Assembly (NCBI GenBank): GCA_030765065.1
Contig: CM060989.1
Span: 55,752,001-55,816,000, forward strand
Length of the DNA: 64,000 nt
Direction: 5' to 3'
Origin: Deroplatys truncata
Lineage: Eukaryota > Arthropoda > Insecta > Mantodea > Mantidae
Shown here: in pieces, positions 10,503 to 21,849 of the stretch
How the letters are laid out: the number at the start of each line of letters is the position of its first letter
How positions within the stretch are numbered: the stretch's first letter is position 1
Translations under genes and position numbers: made by a program
Notes under the pieces: model-generated
What the model saw: the letters and a program-made list of their open reading frames with translations, nothing else
The model's database searches: none
Told to the model about the DNA's origin: nothing

Positions 10503-11455
10503 CTCTGTATTCACTCTTAGGTTGATCCGCGTCAAAACAAACCAGTGCACCGCTATAATGTATACTTCCGCCATTCGCACTAGAAATACTGTCGGACTTT
10601 CAGACTATGTGGCGAGTACAGAGTCCTTATTTCGACAACTGAAACGGTGACTAGCATATTCTATTAATGGCTAAAGATGATAAGATTGATAGTTGCAACA
10701 AAATAAACGTTTGCACATATAATAATAGTTAATTCTAAAATAAAGTAACAGGTATGCGATAACCTAATTTATTCGCTCTCTGGAGGCGGCACTTTATTAA
10801 TTGTTGGCGGCTCATTTAAAAAAAGAAATTGTGCACCGTTACGCGAATTGCAACCTTCTTAAAATCACTACATTCTTGCATCACGTATTTCATATGCTTT
10901 CTTTTTTTTTCGGGTGTAACCACTTTTCTCGTTTCACATTTTTCTGCACAAGCACTGTTTATACTTGTACTCGAAACACCGGTGAACTCAGAAGTAAATT
11001 TCACCATTTCTTTCGCGGAAAGTGTTGGATATTTCTCACATAACTTATAATAAAGATTCAACACTATTGTTTTTTCACCACTAGTCAATGGTTTGCGCGG
11101 CTAATACTTTACATAATTCGACGAAAACACAAGAGCAAATTCACCGTCCGCCATAATACTAAACACAACTGCTGGTTTCTGGCTGTAAACAATATTCTGC
11201 GCCTCCCCGGATGTCAGGTGACTCATACGAATTGCATCATGGGACTTGTAGCTCTGTTTTACGGTATAAATCAGCATTAAATAAAACCTTAGGTATTTGT
11301 ATAGAATGTTATACTATTTAAGGATAAATTCATTCTAAAATTCAGAGATTAGCATGGGACTACTTTCCTGGGCGCAATGCTACCGTTTATGCACCACGGT
11401 GCACTGACCACGTGGGGTTGTTTTGCCGCGGATCCACCTAAGAGTGAATATATGG
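10503..11455 (-). mobile_element. DNA transposon relic, family F, copy 1
   Basis: 953 bp with inverted termini of about 35 bp (TATTCACTCTTAGGT, then GATCCGCG, then CAAAACAA at each end) and TA on both sides. It is the reverse-oriented sister of 49214-50209. Only the N-terminal part of a transposase-like reading frame is kept, so the element is non-autonomous. TA duplication and the encoded segment suggest the IS630/Tc1/mariner superfamily. Confidence 0.8.
10816..11154 (-). pseudogene. N-terminal transposase-like fragment in element F1
   Basis: From an ATG at 11154 the frame reads MADGEFALVFSSNYVKY, hits a TAG, and then continues uninterrupted (TSGEKTIVLNLYYKLCEKYP onward) for about 90 residues to a TAA. 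The helix-rich segment followed by a basic PEKKRKH stretch resembles the DNA-binding N-terminus of insect IS630-like transposases. The catalytic domain is absent. The same stop is found in copy F2, so it pre-dates the split of the two copies. Confidence 0.6.
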
Positions 11456-11457
11456 TA

Positions 11458-12147
11458 AGAAACCTTTCTTAAAAGGCCGTGTCACGTTATATTATTGGTA
11501 TGCAATGTTTTTATGCACTCCAAGGATTAGGCAGCACCGCCTGTTCCGGCTTCAAAACGTGTCTGACCATCGTTTTCTTAGTCTTCCTGGATATCTTTTT
11601 CCTTTAAGCCTACAGTACAATACATGCGATCTCCATTAATGTCTAAAATTTATACGTTTTTCTTCCAAAGAATTTACTTCTAACTCTTCCCTTACTTTTT
11701 CATTCGAAATTTTGTTCAAAAGTGTAGATTCCTTTACCGTTCTTAGGGAACTCAACCTGTTACTTTCTCTAATACAGTAGCATTAATTACAATTTTGGTC
11801 CTAACAGTATTTTACTTTGGAAGATCATTTTTACGAAGCTTTTTAGTAACAAAATTTCGCTTGATACAGTTACAAGCCCTATGCAAGCGGTCTTACTGTC
11901 TCCAAAGTTGAAGAATTTTTTTAAGTTTTCTCTCCTAGAGAAGCTGCCTTCACTGAGCTATCCAACCTCCGTCTTCATTAAACTAAATTAAATATTATAT
12001 AAAACACCTGTTATTTTCATTTTATTAATATTGCTATTAACGTCTCATACACGCTCGTGCAATTACAAAGATTATGGGACTTACTCGTGGTACATATTAT
12101 GAAAATCGCTTTTAGAGGAGTACAAGAGGACCTTAAAAAACATTTTT
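11458..12147. other. Unassigned spacer
   Basis: AT-rich sequence between F1 and a decayed A copy. I see no terminal repeats, coding motif or second copy elsewhere in the window. Confidence 0.4.
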
Positions 12148-12832
12148 ACTTTCGCTACTACGTATTGCATTTTTGTAAACATGTCCATGTGTGTGAACAG
12201 CATAACTCAAAAACGAAAAGTAGGATAAATACCAAACTTGGTACTTGAGTTTACTATTTTCCAAGTATGCGACGAGAAGATTTTCTCAAAAATCCCCCCA
12301 CCCAGACTACCCTTTGCATGGAACATTTTTCGAAAATTTTGATTTTCTAAAAAATGACTAACGATTTTGATTAAAATACCGTATGTTTGAGGTATTTTCA
12401 CGGCAAATGAAATGCATATCTAGAATTTTCTGGGAATGTCTCCAAAAGTCCTGTAAAATCTGAATGACTTTCGCATAACCGGTAAACCGTAAGAGATAGA
12501 CAAAATGTTAATACACAAAAAATACAGATCTCGTTAAAACACACAATTTATGTCACACTTTTTTGTGTAGAGAACCATTTCCGAGATATTCCTTATTATT
12601 CTCAAATGGGAATTCGTTATTGGTTTTTTTGTCCTGGACATGCAAAGAGAATGGAATGCTCCACATAGCAACCAGCTCTTAAAAGATTTGGCTATCGCTT
12701 AAAGCCTACCAATTCCCCTTGCATCTACAAGAAAATTAGCAATAAGATTAACATCTCGATTAACATGAAGTAAATGGTTTATAAAATAGTTTGTACAAGA
12801 GTTGGGAAAGTCATGCCAGTGCAACACATAAG
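12148..12832 (-). mobile_element. Family A copy, decayed, internal deletion
   Basis: Starts ACTTTCGCTACTACGTA and then jumps to TTTTGTAAACATGTCC, dropping about 130 bp of the 3' region. The GT tract has shrunk to GTGTGTG. It ends near GCAACACATAAGA. Many substitutions relative to the young copies mark it as older. Confidence 0.75.
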
Positions 12833-13626
12833 ATATTTTGTGAAATCGCAATATAGAATTTCTGGCTTGAAAACAAAACATAGTCTGCTATTTTAGTAAG
12901 TACTACCAATTAACTTAGTTTAACTTCATTCACAAAATACCTGTTAGGACAATAACATAATTAAATGTAAAACTGCGCTTTAGAGATTCTGAAATTGGTT
13001 TATTTTGCTTTGTGATCATTCTTTCTTTAAATTTCTGTAAGCTTTCTCTCCGTTTCAGTCTCGTGAACTAAACAAACAAATGCGCGTCTATGTCATTAGC
13101 TAACAAGTAGGGCTAAAAGCAATGCACCAACGTCAAATAACAGGTATAAACGGTCATGCCTGCAGTAATGGCAGTGTACGATGTCCTGCGTTATGTTACA
13201 AGCAATGGGACTACATTCTGATAACTAGGGCCCGGATTCTTATGACAGGTCGTCTTTAAGTAAATCCTTACGAGTCCCAGATTACGAAAATGCACATTCA
13301 TTACGTAGTTTTTTCTTTGAAACGGTAACTCTGTTACAAGCACCAGCCCTTTAATATATATAATCTTATTAATGATGTTATACATGTGAATATTCAAAAC
13401 CTTTAATACTCATCATACATACTCCATGTTTGGCCTCAAAATGACGAGGACAAGGAGAACGTTATATGAATCATAAGCATTTTCGTATAGGCACACATAT
13501 TAGGGTATAAGTTGTATTGCAATTTCAAGATGTTTAATTCACAGCGTGGACAAGGGAGAGGCAATAAGAAAGATTGTTTATGCAGTAGGAATCTTGGCAA
13601 GGAAAAAAAAAAGTCTGTTAAAAACT
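12833..13626. other. Unassigned spacer
   Basis: No recognisable motif. A 68-codon minus frame (13191-13397) has no domain signature. Confidence 0.4.
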
Positions 13627-14139
13627 CAACTAGGTATTAGGTTCAGCATCTTCTACAAATGAAATTTATACCTTGAATATTCTGGGAATATCCTCTGATG
13701 TCCCCTTCATTCCTGAATACTTGTAAACCATAAGCGATAGACAAAATCTTACTACACAAAATGTAAATCTCGTTAAAGTGCACAGTTTATTTTTTGTGCC
13801 GTTAGCCATTTCCGAGGTATTTCTTGTTATTGGCTTGCATTTTATAATACTTACACTTTTCTCAAACGGCAAGTCGTTATTCGTTTTTCCTTCTTTCCTT
13901 TGGCCACGTAAAGAGAATGGAATTTCAAAGCCCATTACATAACGACCCGCCCTTAAAAGATGACTAACGCTTAAAGCCTACTGTATTCCCCTAATCTCCT
14001 TGTACGTACAGGGAAATATGCAGTAAGATAATTTCTGGGAATATTTATCTGGATTAACATGAATTAGATAGAAAAATAAGCGTTTGTAAGAGGTTTGTAC
14101 AAGAGCTAGTACAGAAGGTTATGTGAGTGCAACACAGAT
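13627..14139 (-). mobile_element. Family A copy, old and 3'-truncated
   Basis: Begins within the element (TAGGTATTAGGTTCAGCATC) and runs to GTGCAACACAGATG at the 5' end. It keeps the order of internal blocks (TTCTGGGAATATCC, then AAACCATAAGCGATAGACAAA) but lacks the microsatellite and the whole 3' third. Confidence 0.7.
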
Positions 14140-14416
14140 GTTTGTAATTGTAATTTTTTTTTAAAAAAAAAGGTCGTTTTATACGTAACTTTTCAAACAT
14201 TTTTAGGTTACCAAAAACCAGGCCCCGCTGTTAGCTAAGCGAGCGCTTTAGATGTATTCCTTTGCACCTGCATGCATATTAAAGGAGAAATAGATACACG
14301 GACTCGTCACCACGTTTCTCTAGTCAATACCATAACAAGGTCTGATACCATACTGTTCTTATACATGGGTATGTTTTAATATCCTTTGTTAAATTTAATG
14401 TTCACTGCTGTTTAGT

Positions 14417-14418
<2 letters not shown>

Positions 14419-14461
<43 letters not shown>
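14419..14461. repeat. (CA)n microsatellite
   Basis: Pure AC repeat of 43 bp outside a recognisable family A copy. The frame over it is not a gene. Confidence 0.95.
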
Positions 14462-14462
<1 letters not shown>

Positions 14463-14722
14463 GGTAGTGGGACAACTCGCTTGCAGCGCTCTACGCAGAT
14501 CTGTTGTGGCTACTACCGCAAGAGGCTACAGGCCACAGGCCTTTGTCATTTTTTAAAGTGCTGGGACTATTCAGTGCTCATGGAAAGAACATCGAATTTC
14601 AAGGCCAGCATATATTGTGGTGTAGTTAATTTTATTGTCATTACCAGACGCACTTTTGTGCTGTATTATTGCTATCAGACGTAGTATTCTTGTGTCTCCT
14701 TAGTTATATTTCGGCTTAACGG

Positions 14723-14758
14723 CCTTTCCTTTCGGCGCGGACCACGCCAAAGGAAAGG
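14723..14758. repeat. GC-rich hairpin
   Basis: CCTTTCCTTTCGGCG pairs with CGCCAAAGGAAAGG across a CGGACCA loop, with one bulge. It lies in an otherwise AT-rich stretch (14462-15061) where I see no gene. The flanks resemble an old A fragment, so the hairpin may belong to an inserted MITE. Confidence 0.5.
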
Positions 14759-15061
14759 ATCTGTATGAAACTGTCTGGTATGACGTCAGCCGTATCTGGC
14801 TTTGGCTAGACGCGTGTGTGGCCGGTCTACAGTGTTGTGGCATTTCCCTCTATCCCGTTTCCTTTGTTCATTATGTAGAGTCGCTAAACATTTGTTAAGA
14901 AATCCCAGGTATGTAAAGGTAATGTATGTTATGTAATCTATCAGTGTATTATAATACCCACGCCTTCCTCTTATATCTACAAACCAAGGTAACTGACTTT
15001 TTGCTGCCAGCGCGTTGGGGTGACCTAAATTAAACATTTTGGTAGCCTTCTTGGACTTCAC

Positions 15062-15268
15062 CGCAACTGTAAAAATATCGATCCACTTTTAAACAGCTTA
15101 CTTTCAATTCCGTTTCCTTTAGTCCCTTTGTACGTACAACGAAACGTGTAATGAAACTATTTCTACGAAGTAGATAAAAAAAATAGATTCCGTAACAATA
15201 CTTTGCAGAAGCAGTATAAAATAAACGATATTGGGTAGGGAAATTCATGTGAATGTAACACCAGATAT
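15062..15268 (-). mobile_element. Old diverged family A 5'-end fragment
   Basis: Minus strand: GTTACATTCACATGAATTTC, then CCCAATATCGTTTATT. It is the same diverged form as 1800-2055 and 7619-7850. A 115-codon plus frame that starts at its edge (15231-15578) shows no domain. Confidence 0.5.
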
Positions 15269-15581
15269 TTTGTTTTGCTGTATCAACAGTGACCAGTGCG
15301 GTTATATTACGCTTAAAGACAATATCCTATGGCGTTTCCAAAATAGCTCAACTTTCTGGCAAATCGGAGAGGCCCCAATGCGAAATTCGCTCTATGCTTC
15401 TTTAGAACATCGCCAGGAATGTTCGGATGAGAAAGCTACGCAACATACGGATGATTATAATGTAACTACACAAATAGAGCGAGGATGTTCTGGCGAGAAA
15501 ACGTTTGCGGGGTGTTCTACTCACCGGAGGAGTGATGGAGTGGGGGACAGTAACACGTGGCAACTCACAATGTCATAAATA

Positions 15582-15946
15582 CTGTGTTTGACTCAGGAGT
15601 TTAGCTATGACCTTGTGGTTGACGTAAACGAACTTAGCCAGCGCTGTATTGTTCTTCCCTCTCGCTCTATTGTTTTACACTCTGTTTCAAAGGTACTTAT
15701 CCTTCCATTCCCGGAACAATAAATATTACGCGAAGTAGCATCAGTAATAACTACATTACATTACCGCATCAAACAAAACAATTATGAGCATACATTCAAT
15801 AAGTAAACTTGTAAAACCTGCATACATGTAAAACAATACAATTATGACCATATGCATGTGAAACTGCACTTGTTGAGAATACTTTCGAACTACTGGTGTT
15901 ACACTTGCAGTTCAAGGACAAAGCCATTCTCCGAAGTTAACCACAG
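15582..15946 (+). mobile_element. MITE C, full copy
   Basis: 365 bp. Left terminus CTGTGTTTGACTCAGGAG and reverse-complemented right terminus CTGTGGTTAACTTCGGAG form imperfect inverted repeats that stay similar for about 38 bp. TA precedes the left end. The body aligns along its length with 36494-36897 (for example AATATTACGCGAAGTAGCAT). No coding sequence. Confidence 0.75.
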
Positions 15947-16667
15947 AAGAATCTACTATCTACATTAAAAACTCCACAACGTTAGTATTCCAGTGTTTCA
16001 CTTGGAGCAGTGTTTTCTACTGATTTATTAAGTTATTTACAATGCCCAGTAAGAAAGGAAGTACAAAGTAATCTCTGTTTATTCGTTCGCCTTATGAATA
16101 TTCAATTATATTCAGCATTGCTAGCACAAGAGCGCATGTTTTCTAAAAGGCCTTAAGCCTTGTTTATATGTTGAAAGTAGAGCCGTAATCTTTCTCAGAC
16201 AGCGCTAGAATTTTTGATGTCAAGACATTCCTTACAGCCACATTTCCCGTCAGAGGAACACAGTACATAATCCGCAGCCCTCTCCTAAAACTACACCCCG
16301 TGCGTTTCTAAAGTCCCACATATTTTCTGATACAGCTAAAAGCTTTTTCGGAAGAAAGAAAAAGCTCGGACCGTCAAACAGTATATTATTCAAAAGATAA
16401 TTTTTCACAGAAACACACCATTCTTAATAACATTTTTAAATACACCCTGTAGCTTTTGTATACAACCTCAAAGATCTTATTATTGTGTATGATTGTTAAG
16501 CTATCAATGTTTCATTCAACAAAGGTTGCTATGGTAACCATTTAACCAAATAGTTTCCTGGTGTTACTGATACAGTTTATTTGTAGAAATTAACACAAAA
16601 TAACAACGTTTTTAAGTGAAACTGAAAGAATTGAGTCTTGAATGATGACTGGATACACAAAAAAAGT
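15947..16667. other. Unassigned spacer
   Basis: No frame, repeat partner or tRNA-like box seen between MITE C and SINE E1. Confidence 0.4.
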
Positions 16668-16909
16668 TTTATTTATGGACGCTCTTCAACTATTATGGTT
16701 CTTAGCGTCCCATTATTGGGCATGAAAGATCGGAAATTTTGCTAAGAGGCCTCTTTATCAGGTTTAAGGTTCTTTTACGTGCTGTAAATCTACGACACGG
16801 GAACACCGTTTATACTTCCATTTCGAAGGAAGCTATCGCCCTCCGGCGGGTTTGAACCCGCGACCTTGGGGACTAGAGGCTAGCATGGTAACCCCAGACC
16901 ACGGAGGAC
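16668..16909 (-). mobile_element. tRNA-type SINE, family E, copy 1
   Basis: Minus strand head TCCTCCGTGGTCTGGGGTTA with box B GCGGGTTCAAACCCGCCGG folds like a tRNA acceptor/T arm, since TCCTCCG pairs with CGGAGG. The body contains GCATGG/GAAGGAAG and AAAGAGGCCTCT blocks, and the tail lies at the TAAATAAAAC end. It is a SINE, not a tRNA gene: the body is shared with 17658, 26861, 48710 and 54194. Confidence 0.8.
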
Positions 16910-17056
16910 GGCATAAAATCTTTATGATACGTTTCGATTTAGCTGTAGCAGAAACTATGCGGGACTTTTGAAACGCACGGTATATTACGATGCTTGCATC
17001 ATTTGATTCCGCATAACTGCCCTGATCCGCTTTATTGCATCTGTGATAGTTGTGCG

Positions 17057-17058
<2 letters not shown>

Positions 17059-17097
<39 letters not shown>
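17059..17097. repeat. (TTA)n microsatellite
   Basis: Pure trinucleotide array of about 39 bp. A second, shorter TTA array lies at 17201-17226. The poly-isoleucine frame on the minus strand is an artefact. Confidence 0.95.
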
Positions 17098-17657
17098 TCA
17101 TTTGCATAGCCCCCTGTAAGTTTTGTGATCATGTTGGAGGCATTAACTTGAGAAACAACTAATGGTGGCATTATTCGCTGAGCTGTAGGTTTTTTTATGG
17201 TTATTATTATTATTATTATTATTATTGTTGCTGTTGTTGTACACCGGGGAAATTGAACAGGAAGTACTTTTTAACATACAGCTAGTCACTAACCATAACT
17301 AAGTTTATTTATTGGATTTATGGGGCCTCAGTGGTATCAATCAGATATAGTTGGTGGTTATCGTTGAATATTAAGTTGAAGGTAACGTACGAAAAACTAA
17401 GCGGTCAAAGTTAACCTATGATTGCGGATACTTTGACAACCGCATTAATTTTCATTTAAATACATGTTAATTTCAAAGCTGTTCAAAATTAAACTTTATA
17501 AATAAACGCTTAGCACAAAAATTAACATTTTAATGTGCCCTGGTAAACAACGTTTACGAAAGAAAATTAGGAACGTGTGACCGAAATGTTGCGTGTTTAG
17601 CAATTTAGACATGTCCACTTTTGGTGGGGAAACAACACATTTTCTAAACACAAATAG

Positions 17658-17948
17658 CCGTCCTCCATGGACTAGTGGTACCGTGCTAGCCTCTAGTTCC
17701 CAAGGTCGCGGGTTCAAACCCGGCGGAGGGCGATGGATTTTTTCGGGCGTAAAAATCCTTAGCATGGCTTCCTTCGGAAGGGAAGTAAAGCCGGTGGTCC
17801 CGTGTCGTAGATTTACGGCACGTAAAAGAACCTCAAGCATGATAAAGAGGCCTCTGAGCAAAATTACCGGTGTTTCACGCTCAATATAGCATGGGACGCT
17901 AAAAACCATAGTAGTTAAAGAGCGTCCATAAATAAAACTCAATTTCAT
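17658..17948 (+). mobile_element. tRNA-type SINE, family E, copy 2 (best preserved)
   Basis: Head: TCCTCCATGGACTAGTGGTA (box A) and GGTCGCGGGTTCAAACCCGG (box B), with TCCTCC closing on GGAGG as in a tRNA of the Glu/Gly/Asp type. The body runs through TCCTTAGCATGGCTTCC and AAAGAGGCCTCTGAGC to AGCGTCCATAAATAAAAC. Use this copy as the family reference. Confidence 0.85.
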
Positions 17949-18072
17949 TAAACACAAACGTGGTTACCAACCCTTCCAAAAAAGAAAAAACAAGAGTCAT
18001 CTAGTGAGTACAAAGAAAACTACCAGCATGAAAGATAATAAGCTGAATGCATTTAGAAAGAATATATATACA

Positions 18073-18543
18073 CAGGGTTATTCAAAAAAAAAAAAAACAG
18101 ATTTTAAACATTCATTTTTAATGAACGACAATAGATAGCGACACTTACGACACATCATTGAATGGAGGAAAGTTCAAAGTTTTAAGTCCACCTATTAGTT
18201 CCATTCATTGCCTAAAGCGGCGCTGTGTTTGTTTACGAGAAAATGACGACGCCACAGGAAAAGTCGTTTTGTGTGCTGCATTATGCAAAGAGTGAATCCA
18301 CTGTTTCATTGCAGCGTGCATTTCCTTGTAAGTTCAACAACGGATCGCCTCGTCATAAAAAATTTACAATTGATACAATAAATTCGTAGAAGATGGTTGC
18401 GTATGCAAACGGTGCTCAGTTTGAACACATAAAACAAAACTTTGAACGTTTCTCTATTCAGTGATGTATCACACGTGTCGCCATCTATTGTCGTTTATTA
18501 GAAACAAATATTTAAAGTCCGTTCCTTCTTTTTGAATAACCCT
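18073..18543 (+). mobile_element. Mariner-like MITE, family B, copy 1 (uninterrupted)
   Basis: 471 bp with long inverted termini: AGGGTTATTCAAAAA, then an AACGACAATAGATGGCGACAC-like block at both ends. TA-rich flanks allow a TA duplication. It carries a truncated transposase N-terminus. This copy preserves the empty site GTCATAAAAAATTTACAATT, which is filled by a family A element in copy 2. Confidence 0.85.
18243..18389 (+). pseudogene. Truncated mariner-type transposase N-terminus (DUF4817-like) in MITE B1
   Basis: ATG frame of 48 codons reading MTTPQEKSFCVLHYAKSEST, then VSLQRAFPCKFNNGSPRHKK, ending at TAG. The pattern (PQEK..CVL..AK..S...VQR.F...F...PP) is the N-terminal helix-turn-helix region found in arthropod mariner-like transposases annotated with DUF4817. 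In copies 2 and 3 the sequence after the stop still encodes EDGCVCKR and GRPRIT, the usual continuation. Everything beyond is deleted. Confidence 0.65.
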
Positions 18544-18569
18544 ATATATATATATATATATATATATTG
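18544..18569. repeat. (TA)n tract
   Basis: Short TA array adjoining the right end of MITE B1, a plausible TA-rich insertion target. Confidence 0.85.
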
Positions 18570-19282
18570 TTTCTGGTCAAAGTAATCCCGGCTTAGATAC
18601 TATTAATAATTTGGGAATATAGCCCAGACCTCTGGATTGAGGTTGCATTAATCTTACATTTTGTATCTCAAGTTTTCTGGTGTCACGCTACGATTTCGCA
18701 GTATGGCCAGTAGTGACACATTTAAATCTTCCGAGTATGAAAAATTAATTTCGAAATGACTCAGGAAATCTACAGTCGACTCTCGACCAAGGCAAACTTC
18801 ATTAAAACGCGATCGCTCTGGAAACCGTCTCGACTTCCCAGATCTGGGAACAATAGAGTCTGCAGAAACCGCAGTCTAACAGCTGCACTCGTATCTCTTT
18901 GTTTTCTGGATAAAGGCACGTCATAGCAAATCCAGCGTTATAAAAAACATCAGGCAAGAGGCCAGACGTTCAATTTTGCAGAGCAATGAAGTAGTGCAAC
19001 CACCTAGATGAGAAATTACCTTTCAGAGCTTTCATTTCGAGAAACCCTAGGGTAAATACAGCATTGATTTCTTCTCCGTGTGCCAGTTTTCGTTTTCTTT
19101 CTTTTTCACCTCTTCGTACCAAATGTACTGTTCTGCATTTCCTCTAGGGGAATGATTCCAATTGCAAATCTGCATGTCAAATATCACAGCAACGTCTCAT
19201 TTGGAAATATCCACAAGCAGCATCGTGAACATGTAAAAGCTATTTCTGAAATTGCCAGAATCTTCAGGATGCAGTTTTTATT
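18570..19282. other. Unassigned spacer
   Basis: No recognisable gene or repeat partner. The frame at 19080 runs into the neighbouring family A copy. Confidence 0.4.
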
Positions 19283-20181
19283 ACTTTCTCTACTACGTAC
19301 AGTAAGTATGGGAAGTATTGTATTCCACCCAAAAATTCGATACAGAGATTTCACCGGAAATACATGTTTTGAGACCCCCTGAATAAAAAAAAAAGCATTT
19401 TGGAAACATGTCCGTGTGTATGTGTGTGTGTGTGTGTCTGTGAACAGCATAAATCAGAAACGAACAGTCGGATAAACACTAAACTTGGTATTTAGGTTCA
19501 GTATCTTCCAGAGATGCGACACGAAGGTTTTCAAGACAATCCCCCCACCCCAGATTACCCTTTACATGGAAGATTTTTCGAAAAGTTTAATTTTCTCAAA
19601 AATGGCTCTAACGATTTTGATTAAAATATCATATGTTTAAGATATTTTCATGACAAATAAAATGTATATCTTGAATTTTCTGGGAATGTCTCCAAAAGTA
19701 TTCTTCATTGTGAACGACTTTTGCATAACTGGTAAACCATAAGAGATAGACAAAATTTTACAACAAGAAATGTAGATCGCGTTAAAATACACAATTTATG
19801 TCATACATTTTTTGTTGTTAAGTGAACCATTTTCGAGATATTGCTTGTTATTCCCTTAAAATTTTCAATACTTATTTTCCCAAATGGGAATTCGTTATTC
19901 ATTTTTTTTGTCTTGGATATGCAAAGAGTTATAATCTGTGGCAAAGGGAATGGTGCTGCACCTAGCAACCAGCTATTAACAGATATGTATGCGCTTAAAG
20001 GCTACTGTATTTCCATATTGCCCTTGTAAATGTATATTCCCCTTACATCTACAAGAAAATTAGTAATAAGATAGAGTCTGCAAATGTTTATCTCGATTAA
20101 CATGAAGTAGATGGAGAATAAGCGTTTGTAAAAATAGTTTGTACAAGAGTAGACAAAGTCATGTGAGTGTAACACATCAGA
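19283..20181 (-). mobile_element. Family A element, complete reverse copy
   Basis: 899 bp from ACTTTCTCTACTACGTACAG to CACATCAGA. The flanks are GTTTTTATT on the left and TTTTAATTAG on the right, compatible with a T-rich target of about five bases. The GT tract is short (about 19415-19440). It carries the same internal CAGTAGCCTTTAAG..GCGC subfamily block as 35796-37088. Confidence 0.85.
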
Positions 20182-20323
20182 TTTTAATTAGAATGTTTTT
20201 CAAGTATTCACAAATCCCAAAATGCAATACAACGTATTAGTTTACGTTAGTTTTACTTCATTTACCAACAGATTTCTTTTTGGCGTCAGCATTTATTATG
20301 GTATGCAAATACAAGTACACGCA

Positions 20324-21240
20324 GTCAGTGGCGTAGCCTAAGGGTAGAATTTGAGAGTGTGTCTACCTAAATAAATTGCTAAGAAACTAGGTAAACTTTT
20401 AAACATATAAATACAGATAGCCTCAAACAAGTGATGAAAAACTAATTAATACAATCACCTCGCCCTTAATGCTAAGTGTCATATTGTAGTGTTGCGTACT
20501 TAGGCAGATTGGAAATCTCATGATGCGGCAGCAAATTCGAGTAGATGGCTGAGCGAGTGCAAGCCTCATCAAGAGTGGACTTATATAGCTTTTCCCACTA
20601 AATTTCGAACTCTCATTGTAGGAAGACATGCCTATATTTTGTTGAGCATTAAGGGCACAAAGGCACCAGCAGAGACTTAACACGTTTAATGAGGTGTTTA
20701 GTCTCTGTGTACCTGCTCTCTCCAAGGTCTGAAAAAATGACAATAGTGGCTGGAGACAAGAGTAGGGCGGGGGAGTGTAACATAAACATTTCATTCCTCA
20801 GTTATTGGTGAACCAGCATTATGTGCGTGCAACCGTGCAGTGCAGTAAAGTGATAATTTTATGCAAACCTATGTATTTTCATTGTGCGAGTTTATTTATA
20901 ATTTTACAAATATGGACAATTCCATCGATTTAGTTGATTACTTATTAAAAACTCAGCTTTTGACTCTATCTTATGAGAAAAAGTGTGAACTTAAAGGCAA
21001 GAGACCAATTCCTAAGCTTGACATTGTCTTCCAGGAAAAGAACCAATAAACAGACATTTCAAACATCATGCTACAGTAAATTTAATTGGTTAACTGGCAG
21101 TTACATTCATAACAAAGTTGCTTCGCATGTTTGCTTTTTGTCGGGAAAAAGGAAGGGGTATTGAAGAAATAGTAACTATTAAAAACATTGAAAGAAAAGC
21201 TTGCAATAAAAATCGCCGAGGAACTTATATACCAGAAAAT
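20324..21240 (+). mobile_element. hAT-like transposon relic (5' part)
   Basis: The left end CAGTGGCGTAGCCTAAGG matches the CAGTGGCGTAG-type terminus typical of hAT elements whose proteins carry a TTF-type zinc finger. About 590 bp downstream a frame begins MDNSIDLVDYLLKTQLLTLS. No right terminus or catalytic domain is present, so this is a truncated copy. An 8-bp target duplication could not be checked without the right end. Confidence 0.6.
20912..21164 (+). pseudogene. TTF-type zinc-finger hAT protein, N-terminal fragment
   Basis: First frame: MDNSIDLVDYLLKTQLLTLS, then a KCELKGKRPIPKLDI stretch. After about 21035 the reading moves to another frame with FNWLTGSYIHNKVASHVCFL. The VDYLL..L..K.ELK..GRPTPKLDI pattern and the later WLTG....N...C..C(F)LF pattern are the conserved start and TTF finger of insect hAT/ZMYM-like transposases. 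The first cysteine position reads S (VASHVCF). Frame shift and truncation make it non-functional. Confidence 0.6.
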
Positions 21241-21249
21241 CTAAGTGAA

Positions 21250-21849
21250 TAACCACATTGTTTTCATGATTTACAATCATACAGTGGTTTGTAGGCATTT
21301 TGAAAAGTTACATCTAACGTTATATTTTTATAATCAAGTTTAGTTTAAAATGTATGTTAAGTCAATTTAGGCAATTAGTACAGATGCTAATGACTACTAA
21401 AACAACAACAATAATAGAATCGTAATAGAGAATTCACACTATCTAATGAAACACTACTGTATGGGAATTTGTGCATCATTTAAAAAATTCTAAATTCAAT
21501 TTTTAAATTCTAGTATACCCAGAACACAGTACCACTGCAGGGAGTACAACTCTGTGACATGCACACAAATAAGCAAATACATAAATGAAAATACCTAATA
21601 TGTCCGGGAAATATATCAAGCGCACAGGACGAACATTTAGTACACTTCTCGCAAAGTATAGAAAAGGTACAAACGATATGCCGCTTATTTGTAAGAGGCT
21701 ATAAACACAAACTTTCAACAAACCGCGTGTTCTTTGTTAAAGTGTGGACGGGTCTGCATGGGATAGGGTCCACAGTTAAAATAACTTTCATAAATCATCA
21801 GGAAATGACAACTTTTATCGTTTGAACTTACTAAATTTTGCAGCAATTA
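21250..21849. other. Unassigned spacer
   Basis: No motif seen. A 72-codon minus frame (21503-21721) has hydrophobic content but no family signature. Confidence 0.35.

Noticed and set aside
15231..15578. 115-codon plus frame as a small gene
   Set aside because: It starts inside an old family A fragment and ends beside MITE C, with no domain or second copy.
16833..17171. 112-codon minus frame with poly-isoleucine
   Set aside because: It spans a (TTA)n tract and a SINE head; artefact.
17658..17730. A functional tRNA gene
   Set aside because: Box A and box B and acceptor pairing are tRNA-like, but the same SINE body follows in five copies and there is no proper tRNA 3' end.
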